DNA of 51,864 nt from an uncultured Prevotella sp. (GTDB taxonomy: Bacteria; Bacteroidota; Bacteroidia; Bacteroidales; Bacteroidaceae). Both the position numbers and the translations under genes were made by a program. Where the stretch lies: positions 1 through 51,864 of the forward strand of contig UQWP01000017.1 of the NCBI GenBank assembly GCA_900544825.1. Reading direction: 5' to 3'. The notes beneath the pieces were generated by a model. The model did no database searches and was not told where the DNA came from. It was given only the letters and a program-made list of their open reading frames with translations. Within the stretch, counting starts at the first letter, position 1; every line of letters begins with the position of its first letter. Shown here piece after piece: positions 44,250 to 51,845 of this stretch.

Positions 44250-45005
44250 ATGCCACTTTTGACGAGAATTATCCTTGCCATTCTGCTGGGCGTCATCTTC
44301 GGCAATTTCTTCAATGAAGCAGCCGTCAGAGCGTTCCTCACCTTCAACGGCATCTTCAGCCAGTTTCTTGGCTTTATGATACCGCTCATCATCATCGGTC
44401 TCGTAACACCAGCCATTGCCGACATCGGTCATGGAGCGGGAAAACTTCTTCTTGCCACCGTGGGCATCGCCTTCGCCGACACCATTCTGGCTGGTCTGCT
44501 AGCCTATGGCACAGGTTCGGCTCTCTTCCCTCACATGATTGCCAACTCGGCCCATGTGGCAGTAGATAAAGCGGAAGAACTCAAACCGTTCTTCGAAATC
44601 AAGATACCTGCCATGGTAGATGTGATGAGTACCCTCGTATTCTCCTTCATCGCCGGATTCACCATTCCGCTCTGTGCCACCATCCATCTCTCGGGTTCGA
44701 TGATGAAGATTACCTGCTGTGCGCTTACCATCTGTCTCATCAATGGTCTGCCTTGCAATCTGCCCCTCTTCCTCAACTTCATCTTCGTGCTCGCCATCTG
44801 TATGGTAGCAGCTCCGGGAGTACCGGGAGGAGCCGTCATGGCAGCGCTCGGTCCGCTAGCTTCAGTTTTGGGTTTCAATGCCGATATGCAGGCGCTTATG
44901 ATAGCCCTTTATATTGCGATGGACAGTTTCGGAACCGCCTGCAATGTAACAGGCGATGGCGCCATTGCCGTTGTCGTGGATAAGATATTCAGAAAGGACA
45001 AATAA
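44250..45005 (+). CDS. Dicarboxylate/amino acid:cation symporter with in-frame internal deletion
   Basis: 251 residues against about 390-400 for this Bacteroidota group of the DAACS/SLC1 family. The N-terminal half (RIILAILLGVIFGNFF, GFMIPLIIIGLVTPAIADIGHGAG, PAMVDVMSTLVFSFIAG) is normal. At about residue 133 it jumps to FTIPLCATIHLSGSMMKI, which normally follows some 140-150 residues later. The C-terminal half is normal (MVAAPGVPGGAVMAALG, DSFGTACNVTGDGA, which binds substrate and sodium). The missing part should include the first hairpin loop with the serine-rich SSAATIP motif. The reading frame is kept. It cannot transport by the known mechanism. Confidence 0.85.
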   Translation: MPLLTRIILAILLGVIFGNFFNEAAVRAFLTFNGIFSQFLGFMIPLIIIGLVTPAIADIGHGAGKLLLATVGIAFADTILAGLLAYGTGSALFPHMIANSAHVAVDKAEELKPFFEIKIPAMVDVMSTLVFSFIAGFTIPLCATIHLSGSMMKITCCALTICLINGLPCNLPLFLNFIFVLAICMVAAPGVPGGAVMAALGPLASVLGFNADMQALMIALYIAMDSFGTACNVTGDGAIAVVVDKIFRKDK

Positions 45006-45010
45006 GAGAT

Positions 45011-45048
45011 AAAAAAGGTGTGTCATGGAGTTATGACACACCTTTTTT
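45011..45048. terminator. Bidirectional terminator (palindrome family member)
   Basis: Perfect 16-bp stem (45011-45026 with 45033-45048, loop GGAGTT) with A6 and T6 ends, between convergent genes. Shares the GTGTGTCAT...ATGACACAC core with the hairpins at 20383, 46799 and 51811. Confidence 0.9.
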
Positions 45049-45075
45049 CAAAAATATTATGTAGCAACAAGAATT

Positions 45076-46638
45076 TTAGCATGGAATAACCTTCCAAGAT
45101 TCTATACTCCTCCTGTTAGCAGAAAAATTGATTCCTACCTTATATACTTTTCTGCCATCCTCAGCAAAAGCAGCAGCATAATCTTTCAGGTTGATTTGCA
45201 GCATGGCAACATCAGCACTCTGCCCATATTTCAACTCAAACACATAGATGCTCTTCTTCGTGAAAAGCAACATATCTATACGACCATCTGCCGTAGGAAC
45301 TTCGGCACGGACATCAGCTCCCAACATCAACAAACAGGTATAGAACACAGCCTGGTAATGACGCTCATTGTTATTGACCAATGTATATGGAAACTTCTTA
45401 TAGAAAGTCTGCAGATGAGGAATAAATGCCTCCATATCATCATGCTCAACCAAACATTTATAGTAAGCCGCATACAAAGCATCCTTTTCACCCAAACTAT
45501 CCGGCGCATAATAACGGAACAGACTATTTGAAAATCCCGTTTTCACCTCAGTATTAGGAAAGCCGAGCTTGAAGATTTTACCGCGGTGATTATACGCTTT
45601 TATTGTGAGATAACCACTCTGATAAAGCACAGGCACGGGGTCGATAATCTTCTCTGTAGGTGTATCAAAACGATCTGCCGTTGCCGTTATATCATCAAGT
45701 TCCAACATATCCAAATGTTTCTCCTGCAAAAGCTCTATAAGGAAAGTAGGAGTACCCGTAGAGAACCAATAATCATCAAATTCATTACTAGCCAATGTAT
45801 TAAATAGGCTATAAGGATTATACACATCCTCACCACGCCCACTGAAATGATAACCATCATAAAGATGCTGAAGCTCAGACAAAGCCTCATCATATGTCAT
45901 TTCATTTTCTGTTGCCAGTTCACGGATGTCAGCCTCAAAAATTGCCACCAGTTCCTTCCTGCTGATTCCACAAATATCACTATATTTATCTAACATACTG
46001 ATATTCGTAATGTTATTAAGCTCACTAAAGATGCTCAACTGGCTAAATTTAGAAATACCCGTAAGAAAGACAAAGCGCAAATGTCTCTCTTCACCCTTTA
46101 ATGGACTAAACAGATTTCGCATTGCATTACGAATATGTTCCTGCAAATCCGAATTCTTCATCGAATCGTGCATAGGAGCATCATATTCATCGATAAGTAC
46201 TACAGCCTCCCTGCCTGTTTGAGCATAAGCAGCCTTAATAATATTCTGCAATCTCACATTATATGCTTTCTCATATTCCACATGGAGAGAATATTTTGCT
46301 TCGTAATCAGCAAGAAGACTGTCGAGAGTGGCATGTAAGGAAGCCATATCGTAAAACTTACACTTACTGATATCCAAATGGATAACAGGATAGCTAAACC
46401 ATTCATGCTCCAAGTGCTCCATCGCTAATCCTTCGAAGAGTTCCCGTTTTCCTTCGAAATAGGCCTGAAGCATAGTAACAAGCAGAGACTTTCCAAATCG
46501 TCTTGGACGATTCAGAAAGCAATACTTATTCTCATGAACCATCTGGTAGGCAAGAGCTGTCTTGTCCACATACACATAGTTTCCCTTAACAATATTCTCG
46601 AAAGTCTGTATTCCGAGAGGATATTTTCTACCTTTCAT
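45076..46638 (-). CDS. AAA-ATPase-like protein with C-terminal PD-(D/E)XK nuclease-like domain (copy 2)
   Basis: 520 residues. Same architecture as the protein at 18676-20259: N-terminal LGIQTFENIVKGNYVYVDKT, P-loop variant RPRRFGKSLLV, Walker B VVLIDEYDAPMHDS, sensor-like FLTGISKFSQLSIFSELNNI, and C-terminal GRIDMLLFTKKSIYVFELKYG with the Asp and ExK of a nuclease fold. The two copies are clearly diverged, so not a recent duplication. More A/T-rich codons than the neighbours hint at separate origin. It is flanked on both sides by members of one palindrome family (45011-45048 and 46799-46830). Function unknown. Confidence 0.9.
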   Translation of the reverse strand: MKGRKYPLGIQTFENIVKGNYVYVDKTALAYQMVHENKYCFLNRPRRFGKSLLVTMLQAYFEGKRELFEGLAMEHLEHEWFSYPVIHLDISKCKFYDMASLHATLDSLLADYEAKYSLHVEYEKAYNVRLQNIIKAAYAQTGREAVVLIDEYDAPMHDSMKNSDLQEHIRNAMRNLFSPLKGEERHLRFVFLTGISKFSQLSIFSELNNITNISMLDKYSDICGISRKELVAIFEADIRELATENEMTYDEALSELQHLYDGYHFSGRGEDVYNPYSLFNTLASNEFDDYWFSTGTPTFLIELLQEKHLDMLELDDITATADRFDTPTEKIIDPVPVLYQSGYLTIKAYNHRGKIFKLGFPNTEVKTGFSNSLFRYYAPDSLGEKDALYAAYYKCLVEHDDMEAFIPHLQTFYKKFPYTLVNNNERHYQAVFYTCLLMLGADVRAEVPTADGRIDMLLFTKKSIYVFELKYGQSADVAMLQINLKDYAAAFAEDGRKVYKVGINFSANRRSIESWKVIPC

Positions 46639-46718
46639 AAGCTCATATTATTAAAAGCGAAGCGCCAGTTTATCATCCTACTTCATTTTACTAGAAGACA
46701 TGAATGACTTGCTGGTTG

Positions 46719-46726
46719 CAAAGATA
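46719..46726 (-). promoter_or_regulatory. -7 box of AAA-ATPase copy 2
   Basis: TATCTTTG (complement of 46719-46726), followed by GCAACC, about 80 bases from the start codon. The nearest TTTG lies only 16 nt upstream, so the -33 box is uncertain. Confidence 0.5.
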
Positions 46727-46798
46727 ATGATTATTTTTGAAACAAAAGAAGATTGATACTTAATATTTTATCAAATAAAGGAGAAAAGCGGATATAAT

Positions 46799-46830
46799 TA
46801 GGGTGCGCCATGAACTTATGGCGCACCCTA
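46799..46830. terminator. Hairpin downstream of the DUF418 gene (palindrome family member)
   Basis: Perfect 13-bp stem (46799-46811 with 46818-46830) with loop GAACTT. The T-run (GTTTTTA) is on the plus-strand side only, although the gene it would terminate reads leftward; termination from the left is therefore less certain. Confidence 0.65.
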
Positions 46831-46852
46831 GTTTTTAAAAGATCTTAAAAAT

Positions 46853-47992
46853 TTAGAACTTTATCCAGGTCAGCTTCTTCCATATTCCCTCGAAAGGACC
46901 ATGGGAATGATACTTGAGCCAGAGGTTGGAGAAGAGACATTGTACTACCACCATGGCAATACCCACAAAGAAGGCATAGGTGATGCCAAGCTTCGTCTGG
47001 AGATTGAAGCCATAATAAGCAAACAGTCCACAACCGATGATAGACTGGAGGAAATAGTTAGTCAGACTCATCTTACCAAACTGGCGCAGGAACGACAATC
47101 CCTTTCTGAACCATTCCTTTCCGTACCACAACAATACGAATCCTGATACTACAAACGAGAGGATGAAGAAGTTGTAAATAGGATAAAGCCAATTGTTCCA
47201 TGTCTCCATGTGGCGCACATCAGCGATGCCGCCCACGATCAATACCAGGATGGAAACCACCAGCACCTTCTTCCACAAAGCCAGGTTGTTGTTCTCATTG
47301 TAGAACCAACGCTTTCTGCCCACCAGCATTCCGAGTATGAAGAGACAGATGGTCTGCGTATGTCTTCCCTTCATCATGCACCAGTAATAGGTAGCCACCT
47401 GTCCGTATCGCAGATTACCGTAGGCATTCTCCAGGAAGGTGCCGTGCTGATGACCATGATACATATTTCCATACACCTCACTCAACGACGATGCATCTAC
47501 CTGCCATCCGGTAATGAGGGAATAGATTTCTATCGGTTGGATAAAGAGGAAGGCAACCACCCACCAAAGCCATTTGGTAGGAAGATAACTCAATGGGATG
47601 AGAACCAGTCCATAGATGGCATAGGAGAAGAGGATGTCGCCATCAAAGAAGGCGGTGTTCACGATACCAAGCATTGCCAGCAGGAACATTCGCCAGGCGA
47701 ATCTACCCGAAAAGCAATTGCCCCGCTGCTGCTGGTTGTCATTCATGATAAAGAAGCTCAATCCGAAGAGCAGGGCAAAGATGCCATACATCTTTCCCGA
47801 CAACAGCAAAGCCAGCACATCTGCCATCCAATCATCACACCCCAGTGTATAAGCATGCGCTATGCTTCCATCGTACATATTGAAATGCTCCACGGAATGA
47901 TAGAGAATAATACCTGCTACGGCCAATCCTCGCAAGGCATCAGCCACGTCAATACGACTGTTTTTCAGTCCTAATGTCTTATAAAAATTCAT
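46853..47992 (-). CDS. DUF418-family membrane protein
   Basis: 379 residues, about 8-10 hydrophobic segments, no signal peptide. N-terminal RIDVADALRGLAVAGIILYHSVEHF and the C-terminal DUF418 region (FRQFGKMSLTNYFLQSIIGCGLFAYYGF, FSNLWLKYHSHGPFEGIWKKLTWIKF) are typical. Members relate to YeiB and acyltransferase-3-like proteins; no function is established. It stands alone, with a -7 box at 48025-48032 and repeats upstream. Confidence 0.88.
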   Translation of the reverse strand: MNFYKTLGLKNSRIDVADALRGLAVAGIILYHSVEHFNMYDGSIAHAYTLGCDDWMADVLALLLSGKMYGIFALLFGLSFFIMNDNQQQRGNCFSGRFAWRMFLLAMLGIVNTAFFDGDILFSYAIYGLVLIPLSYLPTKWLWWVVAFLFIQPIEIYSLITGWQVDASSLSEVYGNMYHGHQHGTFLENAYGNLRYGQVATYYWCMMKGRHTQTICLFILGMLVGRKRWFYNENNNLALWKKVLVVSILVLIVGGIADVRHMETWNNWLYPIYNFFILSFVVSGFVLLWYGKEWFRKGLSFLRQFGKMSLTNYFLQSIIGCGLFAYYGFNLQTKLGITYAFFVGIAMVVVQCLFSNLWLKYHSHGPFEGIWKKLTWIKF

Positions 47993-48024
47993 TTTGATAT
48001 TGTATGTTAGTTATTATGAGTTGG

Positions 48025-48032
48025 CAAAGGTA
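48025..48032 (-). promoter_or_regulatory. -7 box of the DUF418 gene
   Basis: TACCTTTG (complement of 48025-48032), about 33 bases from the start codon. The -33 position has TTCG rather than TTTG. Confidence 0.45.
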
Positions 48033-48122
48033 TAACATTTTATTGGAAAAAGCGAATAAACACCAATGTATAACAAATATTAAGTTTTAACAGAAAAAGA
48101 GAAAAGTCAGCCTTTTCCTTGG

Positions 48123-48250
48123 TTATTCGTCAGAAAAAGTGCGGAGAATTGTCGATTATTCGTTAGAAAAAGTGTGGAGTTCTACAGATATTCGTTAGAA
48201 AAAGTGTGGAGTTCATGCAATTATTCATCAGAAAAAATGCAAATTAGCAC
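48123..48250. repeat. Four direct repeats of about 33 bp
   Basis: The core TATTCGTTAGAAAAAGTGTGGAGTT recurs with starts at 48124, 48157, 48189 and 48222 (periods 33, 32, 33). The first 17-19 bases are best conserved and the last 8-10 vary; the fourth copy is the most diverged. The region lies between the HAD gene terminator and the DUF418 promoter and holds no ORF. Confidence 0.85.
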
Positions 48251-48272
48251 AAAATTATTTAACGAATAAAAG

Positions 48273-48304
48273 CTTCGATTCTGACCTTTCCGTCAGAATC
48301 GAAG
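48273..48304 (-). terminator. Terminator overlapping the end of the HAD gene
   Basis: Perfect 13-bp stem (48273-48285 with 48292-48304); the HAD stop codon at 48293-48295 lies inside the stem. On the minus strand it is followed by TTTTATT. Confidence 0.8.
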
Positions 48305-48904
48305 TGCAAGCCAATCATCGAACTTCACGTTCTGGAAGGTGTGGATGCCCAGTTTCTCGGCAGCCTCACAGTTTTCCTTCAGATCATCGATGAAGAGAGT
48401 TTCGTCGGGATTGATATTCGCCAGTTTGATTACCTCCTCATAGATGCGGGCATTAGGCTTCGCCAGATGCATTTTCTGAGAGAGGAAGCACTGCTCGAAA
48501 TAATCCTCCACCCCATGGTTCTGATAAGGGAAGAGATGCTCCACGCAATAATCCCAATGTATATCAATGGTATTGCTCAGGAGGAAAAGACGATAGCCAG
48601 CCTTCTTCAACTGCAGGAGTCGCTCCTTCTTCTCATCAGGAATCTCCACCAGCATCTTGTTGGCAGCATCAATGATCTCTTCATTCGTCACATCAGTCCC
48701 TGTCAACTTACGAGCCGCATCACAGAACTCTTCGGTGGTAATCATTCCCACACCCAGCTTGCTCATCAGCTTCATCCCCTCACTCTGAGGATTCTGCTCA
48801 ACCAACTCCCCCATTCCTATCGCCTTGAAAGCCCCAATGCATCCTTCCGGATTGAGCTTCACCAAGACATTACCTAAATCGAATATGATATTCTTGTATT
48901 GCAT
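48293..48904 (-). CDS. HAD-superfamily phosphatase
   Basis: 203 residues. HAD motifs in order: FDLGNVLV (nucleophile Asp; the +2 position is Gly-Asn rather than a second Asp, as in the YihX glucose-1-phosphatase subgroup), LFLLSNT (motif II), HLAKPNARIYEE (motif III Lys), ETLFIDDLKEN (motif IV). A helical cap lies between motifs I and II. Likely a cytoplasmic sugar-phosphate or nucleotide phosphatase; the substrate is unknown. It begins 24 bp after the AlbA-type gene on the same strand, so they are probably co-transcribed. Confidence 0.9.
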   Translation of the reverse strand: MQYKNIIFDLGNVLVKLNPEGCIGAFKAIGMGELVEQNPQSEGMKLMSKLGVGMITTEEFCDAARKLTGTDVTNEEIIDAANKMLVEIPDEKKERLLQLKKAGYRLFLLSNTIDIHWDYCVEHLFPYQNHGVEDYFEQCFLSQKMHLAKPNARIYEEVIKLANINPDETLFIDDLKENCEAAEKLGIHTFQNVKFDDWLALRF

Positions 48905-48928
48905 AATCTAAATATTTATATTTTACTC

Positions 48929-50662
48929 TCAATGATATCCATTTTCCGTTAAAAAACGCTTACCCCTGGAAGTTAGCTGATAACCACCCGTTTTATTGGA
49001 ACCTACATGTTCTATTAACCCCAACTCCTTAGAAGACAAAGTACCTACAATACGATAGACCGAACCCTTGGGAATATTTAATCCGCTGACTATGTCAAGT
49101 GCATTTACAAGCTGATTATTCAGGATGTAATCAATCACCATTTTCTGCCTATCAGTCAATTTTATCTTCTCATTTATCTTCTCATTTATCTTCTCATTTA
49201 TCTTCTCATTTATCTTCTTTCTTGCACGAAGTTTCATAGCTATATAAACATCGTTCAGTCGATATTCCTCACCTTCCTGAATGATAAGCCCTTCATCTTG
49301 CAGCTGCTCCAACATCTCTTCATTCACATTTTCTACATGTCCATGATTGATATGATGGAGAGCCAAAAGATGAAATACACTCAATTGGTGATTTTCATTT
49401 CTATTTTCCGATTCTTTCTTGATGAACAGATAAAATGCTGGATCAACCACTTCAGCCTTCATCTTCAACACTACCTGATAGGCATCAGATTCAGAATAAT
49501 CCGGCAAGTCTTTTCCCTCTGCCAAATTATTATAATAGATTTTATCAACCCCTTGCCCAGAACGCTCTATCAAGCCTATTTTTTCCAAAACTTCACATAA
49601 TCGTTTCGCTCTTGGAACACTGACTGTAGTAAGCAGATTATATAAATCGACACCTATAGGAAAACCACCGGCATTGATAATGCTGATACTTTTGGGACTT
49701 TGCTTGATAACTACACTGCTCTGTATCTGCATCGAGCGATGAGCACACGCATTCAATACAGCTTCACGAATAGAATCTTCATTATAGGCAGGAATATCCA
49801 GTATTCGTGGGCCATCATTAACATGAAGCAAAGGGTTACTGGCTGGCTGATTAATATAGTCCCACACTTTATCAATAGCTATGACTAATGGCTCCTGAAA
49901 CTCCTTCCTGGCTGTATATTGGATAGATGTTTCATTTAGCCGATACTCTATGATAATTTCATTTTGCGGCAAATACTTATGGATGGCAGCCGACTTACCC
50001 AACAATACCAATGCTGCATAATTCAACTTAGACTCTGCCATCAACCCCCAATCTATCAAGACCTGCTCTTTAGGCATATTGATAAAAGTCTTGTTTTTCT
50101 GCTTATCGGCATACATGCTTACCATTTTCATAACAGCATTTTCATCAAGATCTTCCATCAACAAGCCTTCACATACTCTGGCTGAATAGTCTGGCTCCTG
50201 CTCCGACAGGATAGCAAGCATTTCGGTATCCGACATTTCTCTGAGACTTTCGCCTACTCGCATCAAAGCCACACCCTCATATTTCAGCAATCTTCCAATA
50301 GGACGGGAGGGCACCTTTATAACCAGCACACGCTTCTCATCCTCATACAGTTCTTCTGCCTTTACTCGTATTCGGAGCGTCTCATAGATAGCATCTTCCA
50401 ACTGTCCGACATTGCCCTGAGCAAAGTCGGAACCGCAGACATCATGAGGCATTTTGTCTTGCATACCCAGTACCATCAGTCCACCTCTCTCATTCGCCAA
50501 AGCTACAATATAGCCTAGTACACAGTGGCGACGGTCACGAGGATCAGTATGCTTACCACCATTATAGGGATAATTATGGCGAGCACTCTTAAACTCCACA
50601 TGATCCTCACTTTCTTTCATGTGGCGGAGTTTATCTATTGTTATCTGTTCTGTACAATTCAT
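48929..50662 (-). CDS. AlbA_2/Schlafen-type putative transcriptional regulator
   Basis: 577 residues. The N-terminal AlbA_2 domain (about 10-150: EDHVEFKSARHNYPYNGG, IVALANERGGLMVLGMQD) is of the putative DNA-binding, Schlafen-like type. The central region has a RecG-C/HATPase_c_4-like segment (IPAYNEDSIREAVLNACAHRSMQI, IGLIERSGQGVDKIYYN). The C-terminus has winged-helix segments (LTDRQKMVIDYILNN, IPKGSVYRIVGTLSSKELGL). At about residues 482-500 a low-complexity KINE repeat arises from a 12-bp tandem repeat. Such genes are multicopy in gut Bacteroidota and their function is not settled. It has its own promoter. Confidence 0.85.
   Translation of the reverse strand: MNCTEQITIDKLRHMKESEDHVEFKSARHNYPYNGGKHTDPRDRRHCVLGYIVALANERGGLMVLGMQDKMPHDVCGSDFAQGNVGQLEDAIYETLRIRVKAEELYEDEKRVLVIKVPSRPIGRLLKYEGVALMRVGESLREMSDTEMLAILSEQEPDYSARVCEGLLMEDLDENAVMKMVSMYADKQKNKTFINMPKEQVLIDWGLMAESKLNYAALVLLGKSAAIHKYLPQNEIIIEYRLNETSIQYTARKEFQEPLVIAIDKVWDYINQPASNPLLHVNDGPRILDIPAYNEDSIREAVLNACAHRSMQIQSSVVIKQSPKSISIINAGGFPIGVDLYNLLTTVSVPRAKRLCEVLEKIGLIERSGQGVDKIYYNNLAEGKDLPDYSESDAYQVVLKMKAEVVDPAFYLFIKKESENRNENHQLSVFHLLALHHINHGHVENVNEEMLEQLQDEGLIIQEGEEYRLNDVYIAMKLRARKKINEKINEKINEKINEKIKLTDRQKMVIDYILNNQLVNALDIVSGLNIPKGSVYRIVGTLSSKELGLIEHVGSNKTGGYQLTSRGKRFLTENGYH
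49162..49215 (-). repeat. 12-bp tandem repeat encoding KINE
   Basis: Four to five copies of TTATCTTCTCAT (coding strand ATGAGAAGATAA) within the AlbA-type gene. As the unit is 12 bp, copy changes keep the frame and alter only linker length. Confidence 0.9.
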
Positions 50663-50762
50663 TTTTCCAGCTCTTTAAATTACCAATCTGCATTGAGATA
50701 TTTCTTCAGCAGTCCGCTGTTGATCACCTCCTAGCTTAGCAAGCCGACTTTTTGCAATAGGG

Positions 50763-50794
50763 CAAAGGTACTGAAAATATTTCATCTAAGCAAA
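50763..50794 (-). promoter_or_regulatory. Promoter of the AlbA-HAD unit
   Basis: TACCTTTG (complement of 50763-50770), 20-nt spacer, TTTG (complement of 50791-50794). Perfect consensus, about 100-nt leader. Confidence 0.8.
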
Positions 50795-51004
50795 CAAAAT
50801 GAGAAAAACTTACGCTTTTAGGATTCCGAAAGTAGATTATTCCTTTCTTTCGCAAGCTCCTGTATTAGCCTATCGCCCTTCTCCGTCCAATATTTCGTAA
50901 ACAATATTCCTAAGAAAGGAAATCAGGCAAAAACACCCGAAAAATGGGGAAAGAAAAGATTGAGAATTTTTCCTTAAGGGTTTTTATTTTTTCCTTAAAG
51001 GAAA

Positions 51005-51036
51005 TTTGTATATCCATAAATAATATCGTATCTTTG
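51005..51036 (+). promoter_or_regulatory. Promoter of the SGNH hydrolase gene
   Basis: TTTG (51005-51008), 20-nt spacer, TATCTTTG (51029-51036). Perfect consensus, about 60-nt leader. Confidence 0.85.
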
Positions 51037-51103
51037 CAATCGGGTTTCAAGCCCTATCCCAAAAGAGGATCACATTAAAAAATCAAACTATATAAAAAAC
51101 GTC

Positions 51104-51784
51104 ATGAAAAGATTATCAGTTATCGTCTGCCTCTTTATGTTCGCCCTGATGCCCCTGCTGGCACAGGTAAAGCAGACCGTTGCCGTGCTCGGCGACTCGT
51201 ATTCAACTTTCGAAGGTTTCATCCCAAAGGGATATGCCACCTGGTACACCACGGCGGTTCAAAAAGCAACCGATGTCAACAAGGTGGAGCAAACCTGGTG
51301 GTGGCAGGTTATCAAGGAAGGTGGTTACAAGATGGGCAACATCAATTCCTATTCCGGTTCCACCATCTGCAACACCGGCTACCGCGATGAGGATTACAGC
51401 GACCGTTCATTCATCAACCGCACTACCCTGCTGGGCAATCCGGATATCATCCTGATTTGCGGCGGAACGAACGACAGTTGGGCAAATGTCCCTATCGGCA
51501 ATTACCAGTACAGCAACTGGAAGCGTGCCGACCTCTACTGTTTCCGTCCTGCCCTGGCGAAGTTGCTTTCCGATCTCCGTCAGCGCCATCCGAATGTAGC
51601 TATCTACTTCATTCTAAATTCTGAGCTGAAGGATGAGATCAACGAGTCAGTAAAAAAGATCTGCAAGACCTATCAGGTTCCGGTCATCGCCCTTCATGAC
51701 ATAGACAAGAAGAACGGTCACCCAACTATCAAGGGAATGAGAAGCCTTGCCGACCAGGTTCTGAAGGTGATAAAGCAGAAGTAA
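51104..51784 (+). CDS. Secreted SGNH/GDSL-family hydrolase
   Basis: 226 residues with a signal peptide (MKRLSVIVCLFMFALMPLLA). SGNH blocks: VAVLGDSYSTFEG (nucleophile Ser), Gly in the NSYSGSTICNTG region, ICGGTNDSW (Asn), and HPTIKGM (catalytic His, with a neighbouring Asp). Such enzymes are esterases or lipases, often acting on acetylated glycans in Bacteroidota. It stands alone; its substrate cannot be told, although the sialate esterase in the same window makes a glycan O-acetylesterase a reasonable guess. Confidence 0.9.
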   Translation: MKRLSVIVCLFMFALMPLLAQVKQTVAVLGDSYSTFEGFIPKGYATWYTTAVQKATDVNKVEQTWWWQVIKEGGYKMGNINSYSGSTICNTGYRDEDYSDRSFINRTTLLGNPDIILICGGTNDSWANVPIGNYQYSNWKRADLYCFRPALAKLLSDLRQRHPNVAIYFILNSELKDEINESVKKICKTYQVPVIALHDIDKKNGHPTIKGMRSLADQVLKVIKQK

Positions 51785-51810
51785 ACTTCTCGTAAAACAC
51801 CATATTGAGG

Positions 51811-51845
51811 AGGGTGTGTCATAAGTCCATGACGCACCCTTTTTC
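51811..51845 (+). terminator. Terminator of the SGNH hydrolase gene (palindrome family member)
   Basis: 12-bp stem (51811-51822 with 51829-51840) followed by TTTTT. The core GGGTGTGTCAT...ATGACGCACCC matches the hairpins at 20383, 45011 and 46799, with the loop in the opposite orientation (AAGTCC). Confidence 0.85.

Larger units (their letters stand above)
50663..51103. other. Divergent intergenic region before the SGNH hydrolase
   Basis: 441 bases without a recognisable gene. It holds two perfect promoters facing away from each other (50763-50794 minus, 51005-51036 plus) and a TTTCCTT/AAGGAAA dyad at about 50988-51003 near the second. The leader of the AlbA-type gene contains AGGAGGTGATC, a long match to anti-16S, not followed by a start codon. 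Confidence 0.6.

Noticed and set aside
48123..48250. Possible CRISPR array
   Set aside because: Spacing between conserved cores is only 8-15 bases, the copies are imperfect, there are just four, and no cas gene is nearby.
50680..50760. Short frame EVINSGLLKKYLNADW and an AGGAGGTGATC motif in the leader of the AlbA-type gene
   Set aside because: The frame has no start codon at a suitable distance and is only 16 codons long; the motif matches anti-16S but no ORF follows. It could be a gene scrap, but there is too little to call.
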